From contig NW_020312966.1 of assembly GCF_003265705.1 (NCBI RefSeq), positions 20,459,436 through 20,523,435 on the forward strand: 64,000 bases of DNA, in the 5' to 3' direction. Shown here piece by piece: positions 34,375 to 45,844 of the stretch. The stretch comes from Callorhinus ursinus (lineage: Eukaryota > Chordata > Mammalia > Carnivora > Otariidae). Numbering within the stretch: the stretch's first letter is position 1; each line of letters starts with the position of its first letter. The notes beneath the pieces are model-generated. The model did no database searches. It was not told where the DNA came from and worked only from the letters and a program-made list of their open reading frames with translations. The position numbers and the translations under genes were made by a program.

Positions 34375-34562
34375 TTTTTTTTTTAAGATTTTATTCATTT
34401 ATTTGAGAGAGAGAGAGAGGGCACATGAGATGGGGGAGGGGCAGAGGGAGAAGCAGACTCCCTGCTGAGCAGGGAGCCTCATGCGGGACTCGATCCTGGG
34501 ACTCCAGGATCATGACTTGAGCCGAAGGCAGTCGCTTAACCAACTGAGCCACCCAGGCGCCC
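34375..34562 (-). mobile_element. CAN-SINE, antisense, nested in L1 (young)
   Basis: T-run, AAGATTTTATTCATTTATTT, 'GGGACTCCAGGATCATGAC', 'GGCAGTCGCTTAACCAACTG', GCCACCCAGGCGCCC. A perfect 18-bp duplication TGTACCATCTGATTTCTT lies at 34,357-34,374 and 34,563-34,580. Confidence 0.97.
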
Positions 34563-34864
34563 TGTACCATCTGATTTCTTAAAGGCTCAGTAGAGGAAAG
34601 AGTACTTTAGATTCTCTATTTCTGCTCTAGTAAATGGATTTTTTTTTTGTCTTCCTGTCTTTTCTGGGGTCAGTTTTGCTAACTTGTATTTTTCTAGAAC
34701 ATTATCCATTTCATCGAGATTATCAAAATCATTTACATAAATTTGTGCAAAGTTTCTTATTTTTAAAGTTCTCTGTTTTGATGGTTATTTCTTCCTTACC
34801 CTTTCTAATTTTGTTTTTTTCTTTACGCCTTGCTACATGATTAGTTTTGTTTTGTGTAGTTTTT

Positions 34865-35060
34865 TATAGCCATCTTTATTGGCTTTTATTCTGATTTTAA
34901 AAGTAAACATGCTTATTGAAAAAAGGCTTAGAATATTTGGATGAAGCACAAATAATAGGATGAAAATCAGTGTGAGTCCACCACCCAGAGATAGGCATTG
35001 TTAACAATTTGGTCACATTTCATATGTTGCTGTGCATATAATTGCCTGTTAATCTAATAC
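34865..35060. mobile_element. Unassigned ancient repeat fragment
   Basis: 'CCACCACCCAGAGATAGGCA' followed by TTGTTAACAATTTGG resembles a common mammalian interspersed repeat that I cannot name. Confidence 0.4.
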
Positions 35061-35095
35061 AATCGAAATCAGTGTTCTGTGCACATACTTATATT

Positions 35096-35500
35096 AGTTT
35101 CTTAGGGCCTCCATAATAACGTGACCACAAACTGGGTGGCCAAAAATAAGAGAAATGTATTCTCTCACAGTTCCAAAGGCTAGAAATCCACAATCAAGGT
35201 GTACATAGGGCCATGTTTCTTCTTTGTACTGTCATTTCTTTTTTTTTTTTTTTAAAGATTTTATGTATTTACTTGACAGAGACACAGCAAGAGAGGGAAC
35301 ACAAGCAGGGGGAGTGGGAGAGGGAGAAGCAGGCTTCCCACTGAGCAGGGAGCCTGATGCGGGGCTCAATCCCAGGACCCTGGGATCATGACCTGAGCCG
35401 AAGGCAGATGCTTAACGACTGAGCCACCCAGGTGCCCCAGTACTGTCATTTCTATAGGGGAATTTTAGGGTCTGCTGCTGGGCAAAATCATTACCAGAGG
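35096..35500 (+). mobile_element. MaLR-like LTR fragment, split by a CAN-SINE
   Basis: 'TTAGTTTCTTAGGGCCTCCA', 'CACAAACTGGGTGGCC', 'TTCTCTCACAGTTCCAAAGG', 'CAATCAAGGTGTACATAGGG' follow an MLT1-like pattern. The SINE at 35,240-35,439 interrupts it. Confidence 0.6.
35240..35439 (-). mobile_element. CAN-SINE, antisense (young)
   Basis: T-run, AAAGATTTTATGTATTTACT, GACAGAGACACAGCAAGAGA, 'GGACCCTGGGATCATGACC', 'GCTTAACGACTGAGCCACCC'. A perfect 14-bp duplication GTACTGTCATTTCT lies at 35,226-35,239 and 35,440-35,453. Confidence 0.97.
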
Positions 35501-35982
35501 GTATCAGCATTCTGATGTGCTAGCAGCCAGCAACACGTATGGTTTACCCATCAACACAAATTTCCATCATTACCTAACAAAGCATCATCATTGAGAAGAG
35601 AAGCAGAGCTCATTAAATTTCTTCAGAGCTTATTTCTCGGTTAATTTTAGAAGATGAGAATGTTCTTACACCGTTCTTCAAAATTATTTAATTTCATCAT
35701 AAATAAATGAATAGAATGAAAGTGATGTTTTTCAGACCAAAAATTAAGAATCATGAAAGAGCTGGTAGAGTTAATCAAATGCTATCATCAGAACACTAAA
35801 AAGAAAAGAGCAGTGGCTTGAATGTTTTGTTGGTGGTGGCGGTTAGTCTGGTCAGCAAGCCGTTCAGGACCTGGTTCTCATATGTCTCATGGTACGCTCT
35901 AGTCATAATCCATGTTTCCTTAACAAATGTTGTTCTGTCATCCCTGTTGCTGCCCTTGTATATCAAGAGTCAATGACTATTC

Positions 35983-36181
35983 TTTTTTTTTTTTTTAAGA
36001 TGTATTTATGTATTTGAGAGAGAGAGAGCAGGGCAAGGGGCAGAGGGAAAGAATCTCAAGCAGACTCCCTGCTGAGAGGAGCTAGACACGGGGCTCGATC
36101 TGACAACCCCAAGATCATGAGTCAGATCATGACCCCAAATCAAGAGTCGGACGCTTAGCCGACTGAGACCCTAGGAGCCCC
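35983..36181 (-). mobile_element. CAN-SINE, antisense (older)
   Basis: T-run, AAGATGTATTTATGTATTTG, 'GGGGCTCGATCTGACAACCC', 'GAGTCGGACGCTTAGCCGAC', ending 'CTAGGAGCCCC'. It holds a small internal duplication ATCATGAGTCAGATCATGA. No clear flanking duplication. Confidence 0.9.
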
Positions 36182-39100
36182 ATCAATAGCTTTTCTTTAT
36201 TATGATGAATTCATAATTCCATATGGCCATGGCTGTTTGACACTTTGCATTTTAATTGGTCTAGTTAGGGGATGGTGGAGGGCAGGGTGTGGGCAAGGAC
36301 CCAACAGTCTTTGGGGACATTATGTGTGATGCACTGTGTGATGCTTTATATGTTATTTTTGTTTAATCCCTCAAACTGTCTGAAAGGTTAAGTATTTTAT
36401 ATCAGAAGGTATTTATATCAGAAGGTAAGTACTTAATTATCAGAAAAATTGGTATACTTAGAACTAGAATTCAGGCCTAATTTCCATGATTTTGCTTACA
36501 GCTCTAGTTCTTTTTATTAATATATGTACTTGCAGACTCCACTGTAAAGACACGTATAAATGTCCTCTATTAAGTCTTGTGTAAGGCAACCCATTTTTAA
36601 GAGTTGATGTGGAATTCTTCTTAGTTTTTTCCCTTTAATTATTTAAATTCTCATGTCATACACAATCTATTCATAGTAATTAAAGGTATAAAAAAGTTCT
36701 CTATTTGTCAGAGGGTCAGAGAAGGTAGATGTCATGCTCATTCTCAAACTGGTTTTATTTAATACTCCTTATTTGTTTTATGTTATTGGATTAAATAATA
36801 ATGGGTCTAGCTAAAAAGAATTGATTGATTGTTGTTATTTGAAGGGCAGTAGTGATAAAAAGTTGCCTTTTATCTCCAGCGAGGACACAGACCCATTCTT
36901 TTTCTAGTCAACTTGGTATGACCCAAGAAAGCACAGATTTATTATTATTTATTATCAAGACTATAATATTAAGGGTTTTTATGCTTTACATCAACAAGGA
37001 ACTTAGCCATAGGTTTTTTGCGAAAATACTGCTTTTTTGAAAATAATGGAAGACCAGATGAACATGATTATAACGTAAAGTGCCTGGCTCTCGAGGAAGT
37101 TTCCTGTTCCCAAAGAAAAGGTCTTCTTACTCTTTTTTCCGAGCCTTGCAGATAACGTAAACTTTGCTTCATACTCTCCATCCCCATAAATCCTCTTTAC
37201 CAAAGAGTCATTGACGTTATTGTTCATATTGTGGTGTCAGCTTTTCCCAAACGTGCTCTCCTCAAACTCGTGAGTCATTTCTGTGATGATGGCTTATTTC
37301 AGAATCTTTTCACAATCTCCTTTTTGGTCCTGTGGGACCAAATGTCATGCTGTCACAATCAAGGGTTAGATTCTGGTTTCTGATAACATGTATCAGACTG
37401 GAGTTAACAATTTCTTCACTTAAGGAATGTTTCTGAATTGAATCCTGTAAACTGTTCTATGATAATAATGTCATCTGTCATTACATTTGTACCTTAGTCA
37501 TTACTCACATACGATTGAGCAATAAACTCAAATGATCTTCACATTATCAGATCGTTGGCATTATAAAGAGCAGTCCGGTGTCAACTGGTTATCTTTTTTT
37601 TTGCCTCAGTGTTTTGTATGTAAGAAAAGTGATAAGGTTTTCTTCTCATTAAAATTGAACTAATGCTAGTTTTCTATCTCCTGTAATTGAAATCAATTAC
37701 TTAAAAACAATTATAGATCTATATTATGTCCCCTCAAAGGAAGCACCATTACAGAATTCTCCATTCAGGGCATTGACTTCGTAAGACTTCATTCAGAATG
37801 GAAGGGTAGGCTTTGTTAGAACAGGTGCATTAAACTTACAGAAACTTTGAAGAATTCATAGTAAAATTCTTATAAGTATGTTATGCTATTCCAGTATAGG
37901 ACATACATATCTTGAAATGTCACTGTTGTTGTGAAGTCACAGTGAAATGGTGCCTACCCGAGGGAGTGGTGAGAGAGGTATTTCACTCGCCCTCTTGTGA
38001 CATATTTTGCTTATTGCATATGCTTAGAATTTCGGTTTTATAGAATGCTTTAAAAATCTCTTCATCCTCTCTCTGCTATTAACTGACACAGGAGTATGTG
38101 TTTCTTCAGTTCGTGAATGATACACATGCTTGGTTGGTTTATGCTTCATATTAAAACAGTCATTCGGTTGAATGAGTGTTTGATTTGTGTTTACAAGTTA
38201 CTCACTTAATCTTGTTGTTAAGAGCCATTTCTGATAGTAGTGTTTTCAAGTGGTGTTTTCTGTTTTTCCCCTTCTGTGTAGCTAGCATACATTGTAGCAA
38301 AACTTTGATTTATAGATGTTTGCTGTCTTATTTTCCCATGTTTTGTATGCTTCAATGTTTAGAATACATATTTCTGTTTTTACCTATATTGATGGATAGT
38401 TTGGCCAAGATGATAGCTATACTAAAAAGTTTGAGGTAGGTTATAAGGAAACATCTCTTTTAATTTGATAGGCAAAAGAATTAGAGTATAATTTTTGTGT
38501 CTGATAGGTATACCTTGACTCCAAGTCTCTATGAATATAATGGTTTTTAATTTTTTAAAGAAGTGGCTGTCTATTAATTGATTGGCAAATACACTTTTGA
38601 TTTTATTCATTTAAGACTCTGTCTCCTGTATTCCTAATGGTGAAACTGATGATATAAACTTTGCTTCATACAGTTAGTGACAGAAAACACCAGCTAACTA
38701 GATATTATCCTAAGGTGACCAGCTATTCAGGCATGAAGTACTGTAAAAATCACGACACACATTCATCTTAATGCTGTACTGAAAGTTTTGATCACTAAAC
38801 AAAGGAGACTCTTCTATATTTGAAAATGCAGTGTGAAGATTTTTAAAATGTGAATATTTTTCTTTATATTCTGCTTTACAAGTGGATTTTTATTATAGAA
38901 ACAGGAAGATAGCAGTAAATACCATGCTGAAAAATTTTAGTTATCCTTTTCATTCAGTATTTAAGAAGGAATCTCATGGGTCACTCGCTCAGGCCTCACG
39001 TGCCCCTTTCAGTGGTGCGCAGATATGGAGGCTGCTTAGTTTTCCTCATCACTGCCCACCCCCCCAGAAGAGCTTTCTCTCCCTGGGGGACACCACTGTA

Positions 39101-39304
39101 TGGGGCTGAAGTCTGGTGTGTAGCTTGTCATGGGGCCAGTGGTTCCCTTTAAGAGTTTGGGCTTGCTTTCTCTCGGTGCTCCCCAGAAGTCCTGAAAGTG
39201 AGCATAACGTCACACCTCCTTGTGCTGCCTGTGGTTACATCAGTACCTTTAATCTGGTTGAAGTCAGGTTTTCATGCCTAGAAGCCATTCTACTCTTTAG
39301 TAAT
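36182..39304. other. 3.1-kb repeat-poor intronic interval
   Basis: No transposable element recognised. AT-rich with TAATTA-type words (for example 37,680-37,730). A short tandem copy of TATATCAGAAGGTA lies near 36,396-36,427. The open frames present (up to about 87 codons) have no recognisable similarity. Candidate regulatory DNA, not shown. Confidence 0.5.
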
Positions 39305-39337
39305 GATGGTGGTGATGGTGGTGGTGGTGGTGGTGGT
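39305..39337 (+). repeat. (GGT)n/(GAT) microsatellite
   Basis: GGTGATGGTGGTGGTGGTGG-type run just before an L1 tail. It produces the glycine and proline runs seen in the flanking open frames. Confidence 0.93.
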
Positions 39338-39344
39338 AGAGGAG

Positions 39345-39830
39345 GAGGGACCCTCATGCACTGTTGGTGGGAACGTAACTTGGTGCAGCCACAGTGGAAA
39401 ACAGAATGGAGATTCCTCAATAAGTTAAAAATGGAGCTATGATCCAGCAATTTCACTTTTGGACATACATTCCCGTGTTCATCACAGCCTTACTGACAAT
39501 AGCCAAGATATGGAAACAGTCTAGCATTCATGGATGAATGGATAAAGAAATTGTCGTAGAGATCTACAATAGAATATGATTCAGCCATTAAAAAGGGTGA
39601 AATCTTGCCATTTGCAAAGACATGGATAGGTCTTGAGGGCATTATACTAAGTGAAATAAGTCAGACAAATACCGTGTGATCTCTCTTATATGTAGAATTA
39701 AGGGGAAAAAAAGCTCATAAATGCAGAGAAGAGATTGGTCATTGCCAGAGGGAGGAGGGAGTTTGGGAGTGGTGGGAGAAATGGGTGAAGGGAGCATAAA
39801 TTTATTTCACAATAAAATAAATAATAATGA
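39345..39830 (+). mobile_element. L1 3' end (ORF2 end plus 3' UTR), sense
   Basis: 'GACCCTCATGCACTGTTGGT', 'CAGCCACAGTGGAAAACAG', 'CAGCCATTAAAAAGGGTGAA', 'TAAGTGAAATAAGTCAGACA', 'TCATTGCCAGAGGGAGGAGG', ending AATAAAATAAATAATAATG. Clear L1MA/MB-like 3' end. Confidence 0.9.
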
Positions 39831-40095
39831 GTGTACCTACACTGCTCCAGGCCTTTTCTAAGGATGTTACAGATTATTCTTCCCACCAGCATTGTGAGGT
39901 AAAGTGACTTGGCGCCATCTACATGTGTAGATTTAGTGTTGACCTCTCTATTTCCGGTCCCACCAGGATATGCCTTAAGAGCTGCTGGTGAGGAGTGTGG
40001 GCTTTGGTCTCCAACCATCTTAGACTCAAGTTCTGGCTTGGTTGCTCTTTCAGTGTGTGCTTGGGAAAGCTCTGACTTCTCTTTTGCAAAGTAGT

Positions 40096-40835
40096 CCCCC
40101 GTTCTTGCATTTATTCCAAGATGTTGTTGATAGTCCCCTCTGTGCCAAACACTGTTTGAAGGGTTAGGAATGTCATACTGGGGACAGAGTCCCTGTCTTC
40201 ATAAGAGTTTAGTTTCTAGTGAAAGAAACAGGTAAACAAAAGACTATATAAGATTATCAGAGAATAAACAAGTTAATACTGTAATTTCCTTAGAAAAGGC
40301 TTGGAACATTGTAGGTACACTTATTATTATTGATTTATTTTGTTGTAGAATAAGTGTAATGAGAAAATCAGCACAGGCTGTGGAGACGCTAAGACAGAGG
40401 GGGCTGTTTTGGAAAGAGGAGTTTTAGGGGCAGCCTTTGAGGTGGGGCTCTTTAATATGAGAGGAAGAAAGTGAGAGCGAACCATGTGGGTTATCTGGGG
40501 AAGGGCATCTCAGGCAGAGGCAGAAGGCCTTGGATGGAATGTGCGTGGCGTAGAACCTCAAGGAGGCCAGTGTGGGGAGACAGAGTGGTAGGAGATGAGA
40601 TTGGGGCGTCCCCAGTACCAGATCAGGCTTTGGCTTTTCTTCACTCACTGTGGGAATTGGCCTGGGCAGGGGATTGGCATGACCCAGTGGGCATTTCAGA
40701 AACATTTCTGGAGTGGAGCCAGGTGGAAGAAGAGAGAAGAGAGAACCAGAAGGTTGCTGTAATGGTCCAGGAGAGAGATGATGGAAGTGACCCGCCTAGC
40801 GTGAGCCCCTCCTGGAAGATTACCATCACTGACCG
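40096..40835 (-). mobile_element. L2 LINE, antisense (about 0.7 kb)
   Basis: Follows antisense L2 from its 3' end inward: 'CTGTGCCAAACACTGTTTG', 'GAGTCCCTGTCTTCATAAG', 'GGCCTTGGATGGAATGTGCG', 'CAAGGAGGCCAGTGTGGGG', 'TGCTGTAATGGTCCAGGAGA', 'GAGATGATGGAAGTGACC'. The 124-codon open frame across it is not a gene. Confidence 0.82.
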
Positions 40836-40869
40836 CACTGTTTGAAATTGCCACTCTCTCTCTGCCCTG

Positions 40870-41060
40870 ACATCCCCACCCCTGCTCCCCTTCTCCTCCC
40901 TTCTCTCTTCTCCACTGTGCGTCTCACTTTCTAATATACTGTATCCTTTATTAATTTGTTAAGGTCGTTATTTGATACTCATCACTTGCCAAAATATAAG
41001 CTCCTCAAGGGCAGGGATTTTTCTCGGTTTTACTCTGTAACCTGACACAGTGTGTCTTGC
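40870..41060 (+). mobile_element. L2 fragment, sense
   Basis: 'ATATAAGCTCCTCAAGGGCA' then GGGATTTTTCTCGG and 'CCTGACACAGTGTGTCTTG' follow the sense L2 3' region. Confidence 0.65.
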
Positions 41061-41399
41061 TTGCTGCCTGGAGGGATGGATGGGTCGAGTAGTGATAGCT
41101 GAGAAGATACTGGATTTTTGTGGATTTCTGTCAAAGACAGAGCTGACAGAATTTTCTTCTGGATGATTGCATGTGTTTCTGGAAGTTACTCTGATAGACT
41201 GGAGGTCACGAACTGAGCTTGGTACCTGACAGGCAATACAACATCAGTAAGATTGATATAATTATATCATTTAATTCCAATGTGCAGAAAGGGTTACATT
41301 TTACCCCTTTGTGTGAAAGTAACTTAATGAAAGAAGATACAGATTCAGGTCCGCATCCATGGCCTCAGCATCCATGGCCCCTGGGGCAAGCCCGGCCTG
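41061..41399. other. Intronic DNA without recognised repeat
   Basis: No element identified. A short tandem GCATCCATGGCC-type repeat occurs near 41,352-41,382. Confidence 0.4.
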
Positions 41400-41574
41400 C
41401 TGTCTGTGTAAATGCAGTTCAGTTACAGCGCAGCCACCTCACTGACTTGCAGAAAGTCTGGCTCCCTTCGCTGTGCAGCAGTAGTCGGACAGTTGAGACA
41501 GAGACTAGAGGGCCCTCAACGCCAAAAATATTTACTCTCTGGCTCGTTACAGGAAGTTTGCCAACTCCTGACAC
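41400..41574. mobile_element. MER20/Charlie-type hAT non-autonomous element
   Basis: 'CAGCGCAGCCACCTCACTGA', 'GACAGTTGAGACAGAGACTA', 'AAAAATATTTACTCTCTGGC', 'GGAAGTTTGCCAACTCCTG' match the familiar MER20-type end. It shares sequence with the Charlie terminal region at 25,270-25,390. Confidence 0.85.
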
Positions 41575-42089
41575 AGAGCGTTACAGTTTATGGTATTCCC
41601 CGTTTTATGGCATGGATCATACGGCATTTTAAGAGTCGTCACAGGGAAGCAATATTGGTGAAAGCAAGTAGCAAATGAATCAATATTGACCTGTCTCCAC
41701 AAAATTGATTTCTTTACCAAATATCAAAAGGCAGAATGGAGAAGGAAGTTCTACAAGCGATTGAGGGAGCGGGACTACACTTAATATTTTAGGTCAGTGT
41801 TCAGTTCCACTGTCTGTAATCAGAAGATGCTTCAAGAAGGGTCTAGCCTAGGGATGCCTTTCAGGCAACAGTTCTAGAATCACAGAACCCCAGGCTAAAA
41901 GGCAAAGAGTATCACTTTCTCGGACACAGTGTGCTTGAAATTTTGCTGTGCATTTCTGATAAATATAAGCTCTCAACGTGGTGTTCAGTCTTCTGCCCAG
42001 CCTGCCTCTGTCTTAACAACGCCCGCTCTCCTATACACTCACACACTCACACTCTCATTCCCCGCCCCTTCCACGCCGCCTGCTGTCTC
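41575..42089. other. Intronic DNA without recognised repeat
   Basis: Ends in a C/T-rich (CACACTCACACTC) patch. No gene signature. Confidence 0.4.
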
Positions 42090-42400
42090 TCTAGGCACTT
42101 TGCTGTTACCTCCTTCTGGAGACGGGGTGTCATTCCTCTCCCTAACCCCTGCTATACACTTGTGAAATCCTACCGTTTTACTCCTGGCCTGTCTAACATG
42201 CGGTCTCCTTCATGAAGGTTTCCTGGTTCCCCACTCCACCTGTGGTTGTGTCCTTCCTGGATTTGGCCATTCTGCTATTCCTTGTTGTATTGTTCTTTAT
42301 AAGTTACTTGTGCATTTGTCTCCTTCCTCCCATTAGACTCCTCTGATGACACCGTGTTTTATACCAAATACGTCCTCAATAATTATAGAGTTGATTTGAT
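42090..42400 (+). mobile_element. L2-like fragment, sense (probable)
   Basis: C/T-rich 'TCCTTCATGAAGGTTTCCTG' followed by 'CTCCTTCCTCCCATTAGACT' resembles the sense L2 3' region. Diverged. Confidence 0.5.
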
Positions 42401-42769
42401 TTGACCTAACACATGTTACCTGTGATGCAATCTAATATTTTCTGCTCTATTTTAATAATTAAAATAAATGCTGATCACAACCCACAGTTTGGAAAACTGT
42501 GCTCTAAGTATTTTTGTGGCTGGCCGAGATTGGTGGTTATGATGTTAAGTTTTGAGATTGCCTCGGAGTCTACTGTCAAGTGGATTCCAGTGTGGAATAG
42601 ATTTACCAAATGGGTTAGTTATGTCCACTGCTGCTAGTGCTCTGGGTTGTATAGTTTGTAATGTAGGTAAAGGTATGTGAAGCCTCTTGATCCTCTGTCA
42701 GAAGGACCATGTTCTTCTGACTCTCAAGTGATCATATAAATAGATGGCTTGATCATTCTAAAGGCCCTG
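42401..42769. other. Intronic DNA; possible hAT remnant
   Basis: 'CACAACCCACAGTTTGGAAA' followed by ACTGTGCTCTAAG near 42,476-42,507 resembles a MER-type hAT end. Otherwise unassigned. Confidence 0.35.
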
Positions 42770-43190
42770 TATTAGGGCTGAGTTCTCACTGGAAGATTTG
42801 ACCGGGGAAAGGCCCTCTTACAAACTCACATATTTGTCGAGAGCATTTGGTTCCTTATAGGCTGTTGGATTGAGGGCCTCAGTTTCTTGCAGGCTATCAG
42901 TCGGAGGCCACCTTCAGTTCCTTGCCATGTAGCCATCTCCAAACATCACCTTACAACATGGCAGCTTCCCTCTTCAGAGCCATCAAAAGAGAGAGTCTCC
43001 TTGCTAGACAGGTGTTATTTAACATAATCATTCAAGTGACATCTTAACATCTTTGCCATATTTTATTGATTAGAAGCAAGTTAGAGATTCTGCTCAGCCT
43101 TAAGGGGAAGACATTACACGGGGGCATGAATACTGGAAGGCGGGGATTATGGGGGCCACTTTACTACCTGTTAGCAGGAGGCCCATACAG
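42770..43190 (+). mobile_element. MaLR (MLT1-like) LTR
   Basis: 'GGTTCCTTATAGGCTGTTGG', 'TTCCTTGCCATGTAGCCATC', 'ACATAATCATTCAAGTGACA', 'TTTGCCATATTTTATTGATT', 'GGGGGCCACTTTACTACCTG' in the order of an MLT1-class LTR. Non-coding relic. Confidence 0.72.
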
Positions 43191-43273
43191 ATGTAACACA
43201 TTTTTACTGGAGCCACCCATTAGGAAGGTGTGATATGGTTTGCTTATCTCTATTTAAAAGAATCTTGACTGTT

Positions 43274-43401
43274 GGGTGCCTGGCTGGCTCAGTTGGTAGA
43301 GCATGCAGCTCTTGATCGCGGGGTTGTAAGTTTGAGCCCCACCTTGGGGGTAGAGATTACTTAAAAATGAAATCTCAAAAAAAGTTATAAAAATAAAAAA
43401 A
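43274..43401 (+). mobile_element. Short CAN-SINE, sense, with almost intact tRNA-Lys-like head
   Basis: 'GGCTGGCTCAGTTGGTAGAG' (A box), 'CATGCAGCTCTTGATCGCG' (anticodon arm, CTT in the loop) and 'GTAAGTTTGAGCCCCACC' (B-box/T-arm region). A-rich tail. A perfect 13-bp duplication AATCTTGACTGTT lies at 43,261-43,273 and 43,402-43,414. Confidence 0.95.
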
Positions 43402-43414
43402 AATCTTGACTGTT

Positions 43415-44613
43415 AGAATGCTATGGATATTTGGTAATTAGTAAAAAGACGCAAGATTTTTAGCTCTTCTAGGAGATAAATTGTAACTGATTAGTAATTC
43501 TAGCTGAATTTATTTTTATATTTCTCTCTCCCAACAGTTGTCTCATGGGTAGGGTGGAGAGAGATGGATCACATCTTGACCTCTGGATCACATGTGAAAT
43601 TGTTCCTCCTTCCACCTTACATCCTGTTTTCCTTAGCCTCCAAGTAGGCCCTCTTCTGGTTCTGCTCCTTTCTTCTCCTTCATTCCTTGCCATTTTCCTC
43701 TCCTGGATCATTTTCTGTTTTGCTATTGTAGCTTGATCACTTTTATATGCTCAGTAAGTGTGTGTTGACTATGTCACTTAAAAGGCAGGATGCTAAGTTC
43801 GAACTTTGTAAGGCAGAGGTTTCAAAGCTGGGTTCTGGTCACACTGCAGGATCCTCAGGGGCTCTAGGTGGGAAGGCAAGTAGAAGAGCTAGAGTTGGAA
43901 GGTGGTGCTGCTTTGTGAAGGATCTGTTACCATTCTCAGACCACATACATACAGAAATAGAGAGTCCGTGCTTAGATGCTTTGGATGGGTTTTTGTTTGT
44001 TTGTTTGTTTTTCTAGTTTTAGTACTTTAGTTGTAAGTAATATTACATCATGTCACACTCTATGCTTTTATGACAGCTCTCATGAACTTTTAAAGTATGG
44101 CTTAATTCTTCTTGGCAGGACTTGTGACATGAAAGCAGATCTCTAGTGACAGGCTGTATTTACTGTAAATACTATAAAAACTGTTACTGACAATCCAAGG
44201 CTAATTAATGAATTTTAAGATGGTCCCAGTTTACTGATACTCAAGTTGATTATTAGTTGTGACTAATGAAAGTATTGCCAAATTCCAAATATGGCCAGGC
44301 AGACTATACAGACAGGCCCCCTACGCCCCTGCAGTCTATTTTTATGATATTTCTTTGTTGGATTTATATCTCCTCTCCATTCTATTTTTTTTTTTTTGGA
44401 CCCTTTTTGGAAGATTAGTACATGGCATTACATTTTGGAGAGATTGAACTCCTTTCTTTTTTACTCACAGATAGACCTGAATTTGGTTTTGGAAGGCATG
44501 TTCCTGCTACATGTAATTATGTAATGTTCTCTTCAAACAGACTACATTGAAATAGATGTAGCAATCTTCAATCTGTCTGTAGCGTTTCTCCTTTGAGATA
44601 GAAACCAGAGTTT
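43415..44613. other. Intronic DNA without recognised repeat
   Basis: Contains a (GTTT)n run near 43,993-44,012. No gene signature. Confidence 0.45.
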
Positions 44614-44801
44614 GTTTGTTTGTTTTTTAAAGATTTTATTTATTTATTCAGGAGAGACAGAGGGGGGGAGAGAGAGAGAGAGAGGGAGAAGCAGGCTCCA
44701 AAGGAGCAGGGAGCCCGATGCGGGACTCGATCCCAGGACCCTGGGATCATGACCTGAGCCGGAGGCAGACGCTTAACCATCTGAGCCACCCAGGCGCCCC
44801 A
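44614..44801 (-). mobile_element. CAN-SINE, antisense
   Basis: TTTG/T run, AAAGATTTTATTTATTTATT, 'GGACCCTGGGATCATGACC', GCCACCCAGGCGCCCC. A perfect 12-bp duplication AAACCAGAGTTT lies at 44,602-44,613 and 44,802-44,813. The GA region is short. Confidence 0.96.
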
Positions 44802-44813
44802 AAACCAGAGTTT

Positions 44814-45844
44814 TGAGTAAGAATTTCTCTAGATTGAAGCCAGTCCCCTATACCAGTGGACTCAACCTAGTCAGCCTGAGGAGAGAGCCATTGGCCTCCT
44901 TGAGTTCTTGTAAATAAATACAGGGAGGAGGGGAGGAAACCTGCCGAATGAATGCAGCCAGTGTGACAAAAAGCTCTTATTCTTTTTCTCCCTAAATATA
45001 GTAGTTTCTTACTGTAAGATATTTTATCCTCTGGCTCATAAAACTTCCTTTTTGTTTTTTTTTCTTGCTTCTTTTGTGAAACTTGCTATTTTCAGGTGTT
45101 TTGATTTTGGGGGGAAGTTATAAATGGACTTGTGTATTTCAGAGAAGGTCAGGTTTAGAAGTCATCACTCATCACATGCCTATCTCTCCTTTTTATTTTT
45201 AAACGGCACACGAGTGTCTGACTTGCACGTGGTATTGCTTGCTTGGAAGACTGGTGCCAGACTCAGTGTCCTTTGTTTTCAAGAGATAACCGTCTGGTGG
45301 TTTTTGTTTTGCTGTGAGACACATGTGAGTCATAGTTAGCATGAACTAAGTCTAAGTCCTTCCTCCAAACCTCTAATTATTTTGGACAACTTACCTAGAC
45401 TTCAACATCTAGAAGTTAATATATTAAAAACTTCAACTGCGTGTCTGTTTATGAAAGTTTGATTAGTCATCTACACTTTCCCTTTATGGATTGATGTAAT
45501 TATTTCTTGGTTGTGGAACCACCAGTCCTGTTGGCACTGACGTTGTTTTTGTGCTTGGATATTGATTGCAAAGTTAGGAAAAGATTAAAATAAAGAAGTA
45601 GGCCTCAGTCTCTGTGACTTCCTTCCTTCTTGGGCATGGACAGTTCCAAAAATCTAGATTTCACTAGTGTGTTTAATCCTGTGAATTATACTCTCTAGTG
45701 CAGTAGTTAGTAGTTTTTTAAGAAAGCAAACAATACTATGATCAAAGAGACAACTGAAATATTTTGCATTTTGTTACTAAAGAACTTGTTCAGTGTTATC
45801 AAAATCATCTTTATTTTCTCCATATATTATGACAGATGCTATGT
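44814..45844. other. Intronic DNA without recognised repeat
   Basis: No element or gene identified. Confidence 0.45.

Larger units (their letters stand above)
31435..34860 (-). mobile_element. L1 LINE (ORF2 region), antisense, decayed, hosting four SINEs
   Basis: Reads as antisense ORF2: 'AAATATCTAGGAGTGGAATG', 'GTTGCCAACACTTCATATAG', 'CCAGCACCATTTGTTGAAGA', 'TCTCTGCATTAACTGAGATG', 'TATCAGGGAAATGCTGACCT', and endonuclease-end segments to about 34,860. Inserted CAN-SINEs lie at 31,710, 33,113, 33,455 and 34,375. Stops are frequent in every frame. Confidence 0.82.

Noticed and set aside
39305..39456. Glycine- or proline-rich short protein
   Set aside because: Produced by translation of the (GGT)n microsatellite.
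40471..40845. 124-codon open frame on +
   Set aside because: Antisense to an L2 element; composition follows the repeat.
41219..41632. 137-codon open frame on +
   Set aside because: Its second half is the MER20/Charlie-type element. No protein family recognised.
43274..43345. Functional tRNA-Lys gene
   Set aside because: The tRNA-like part is followed by a SINE body and A-tail and flanked by a target-site duplication; mismatches in the stems suggest it is only a SINE head.
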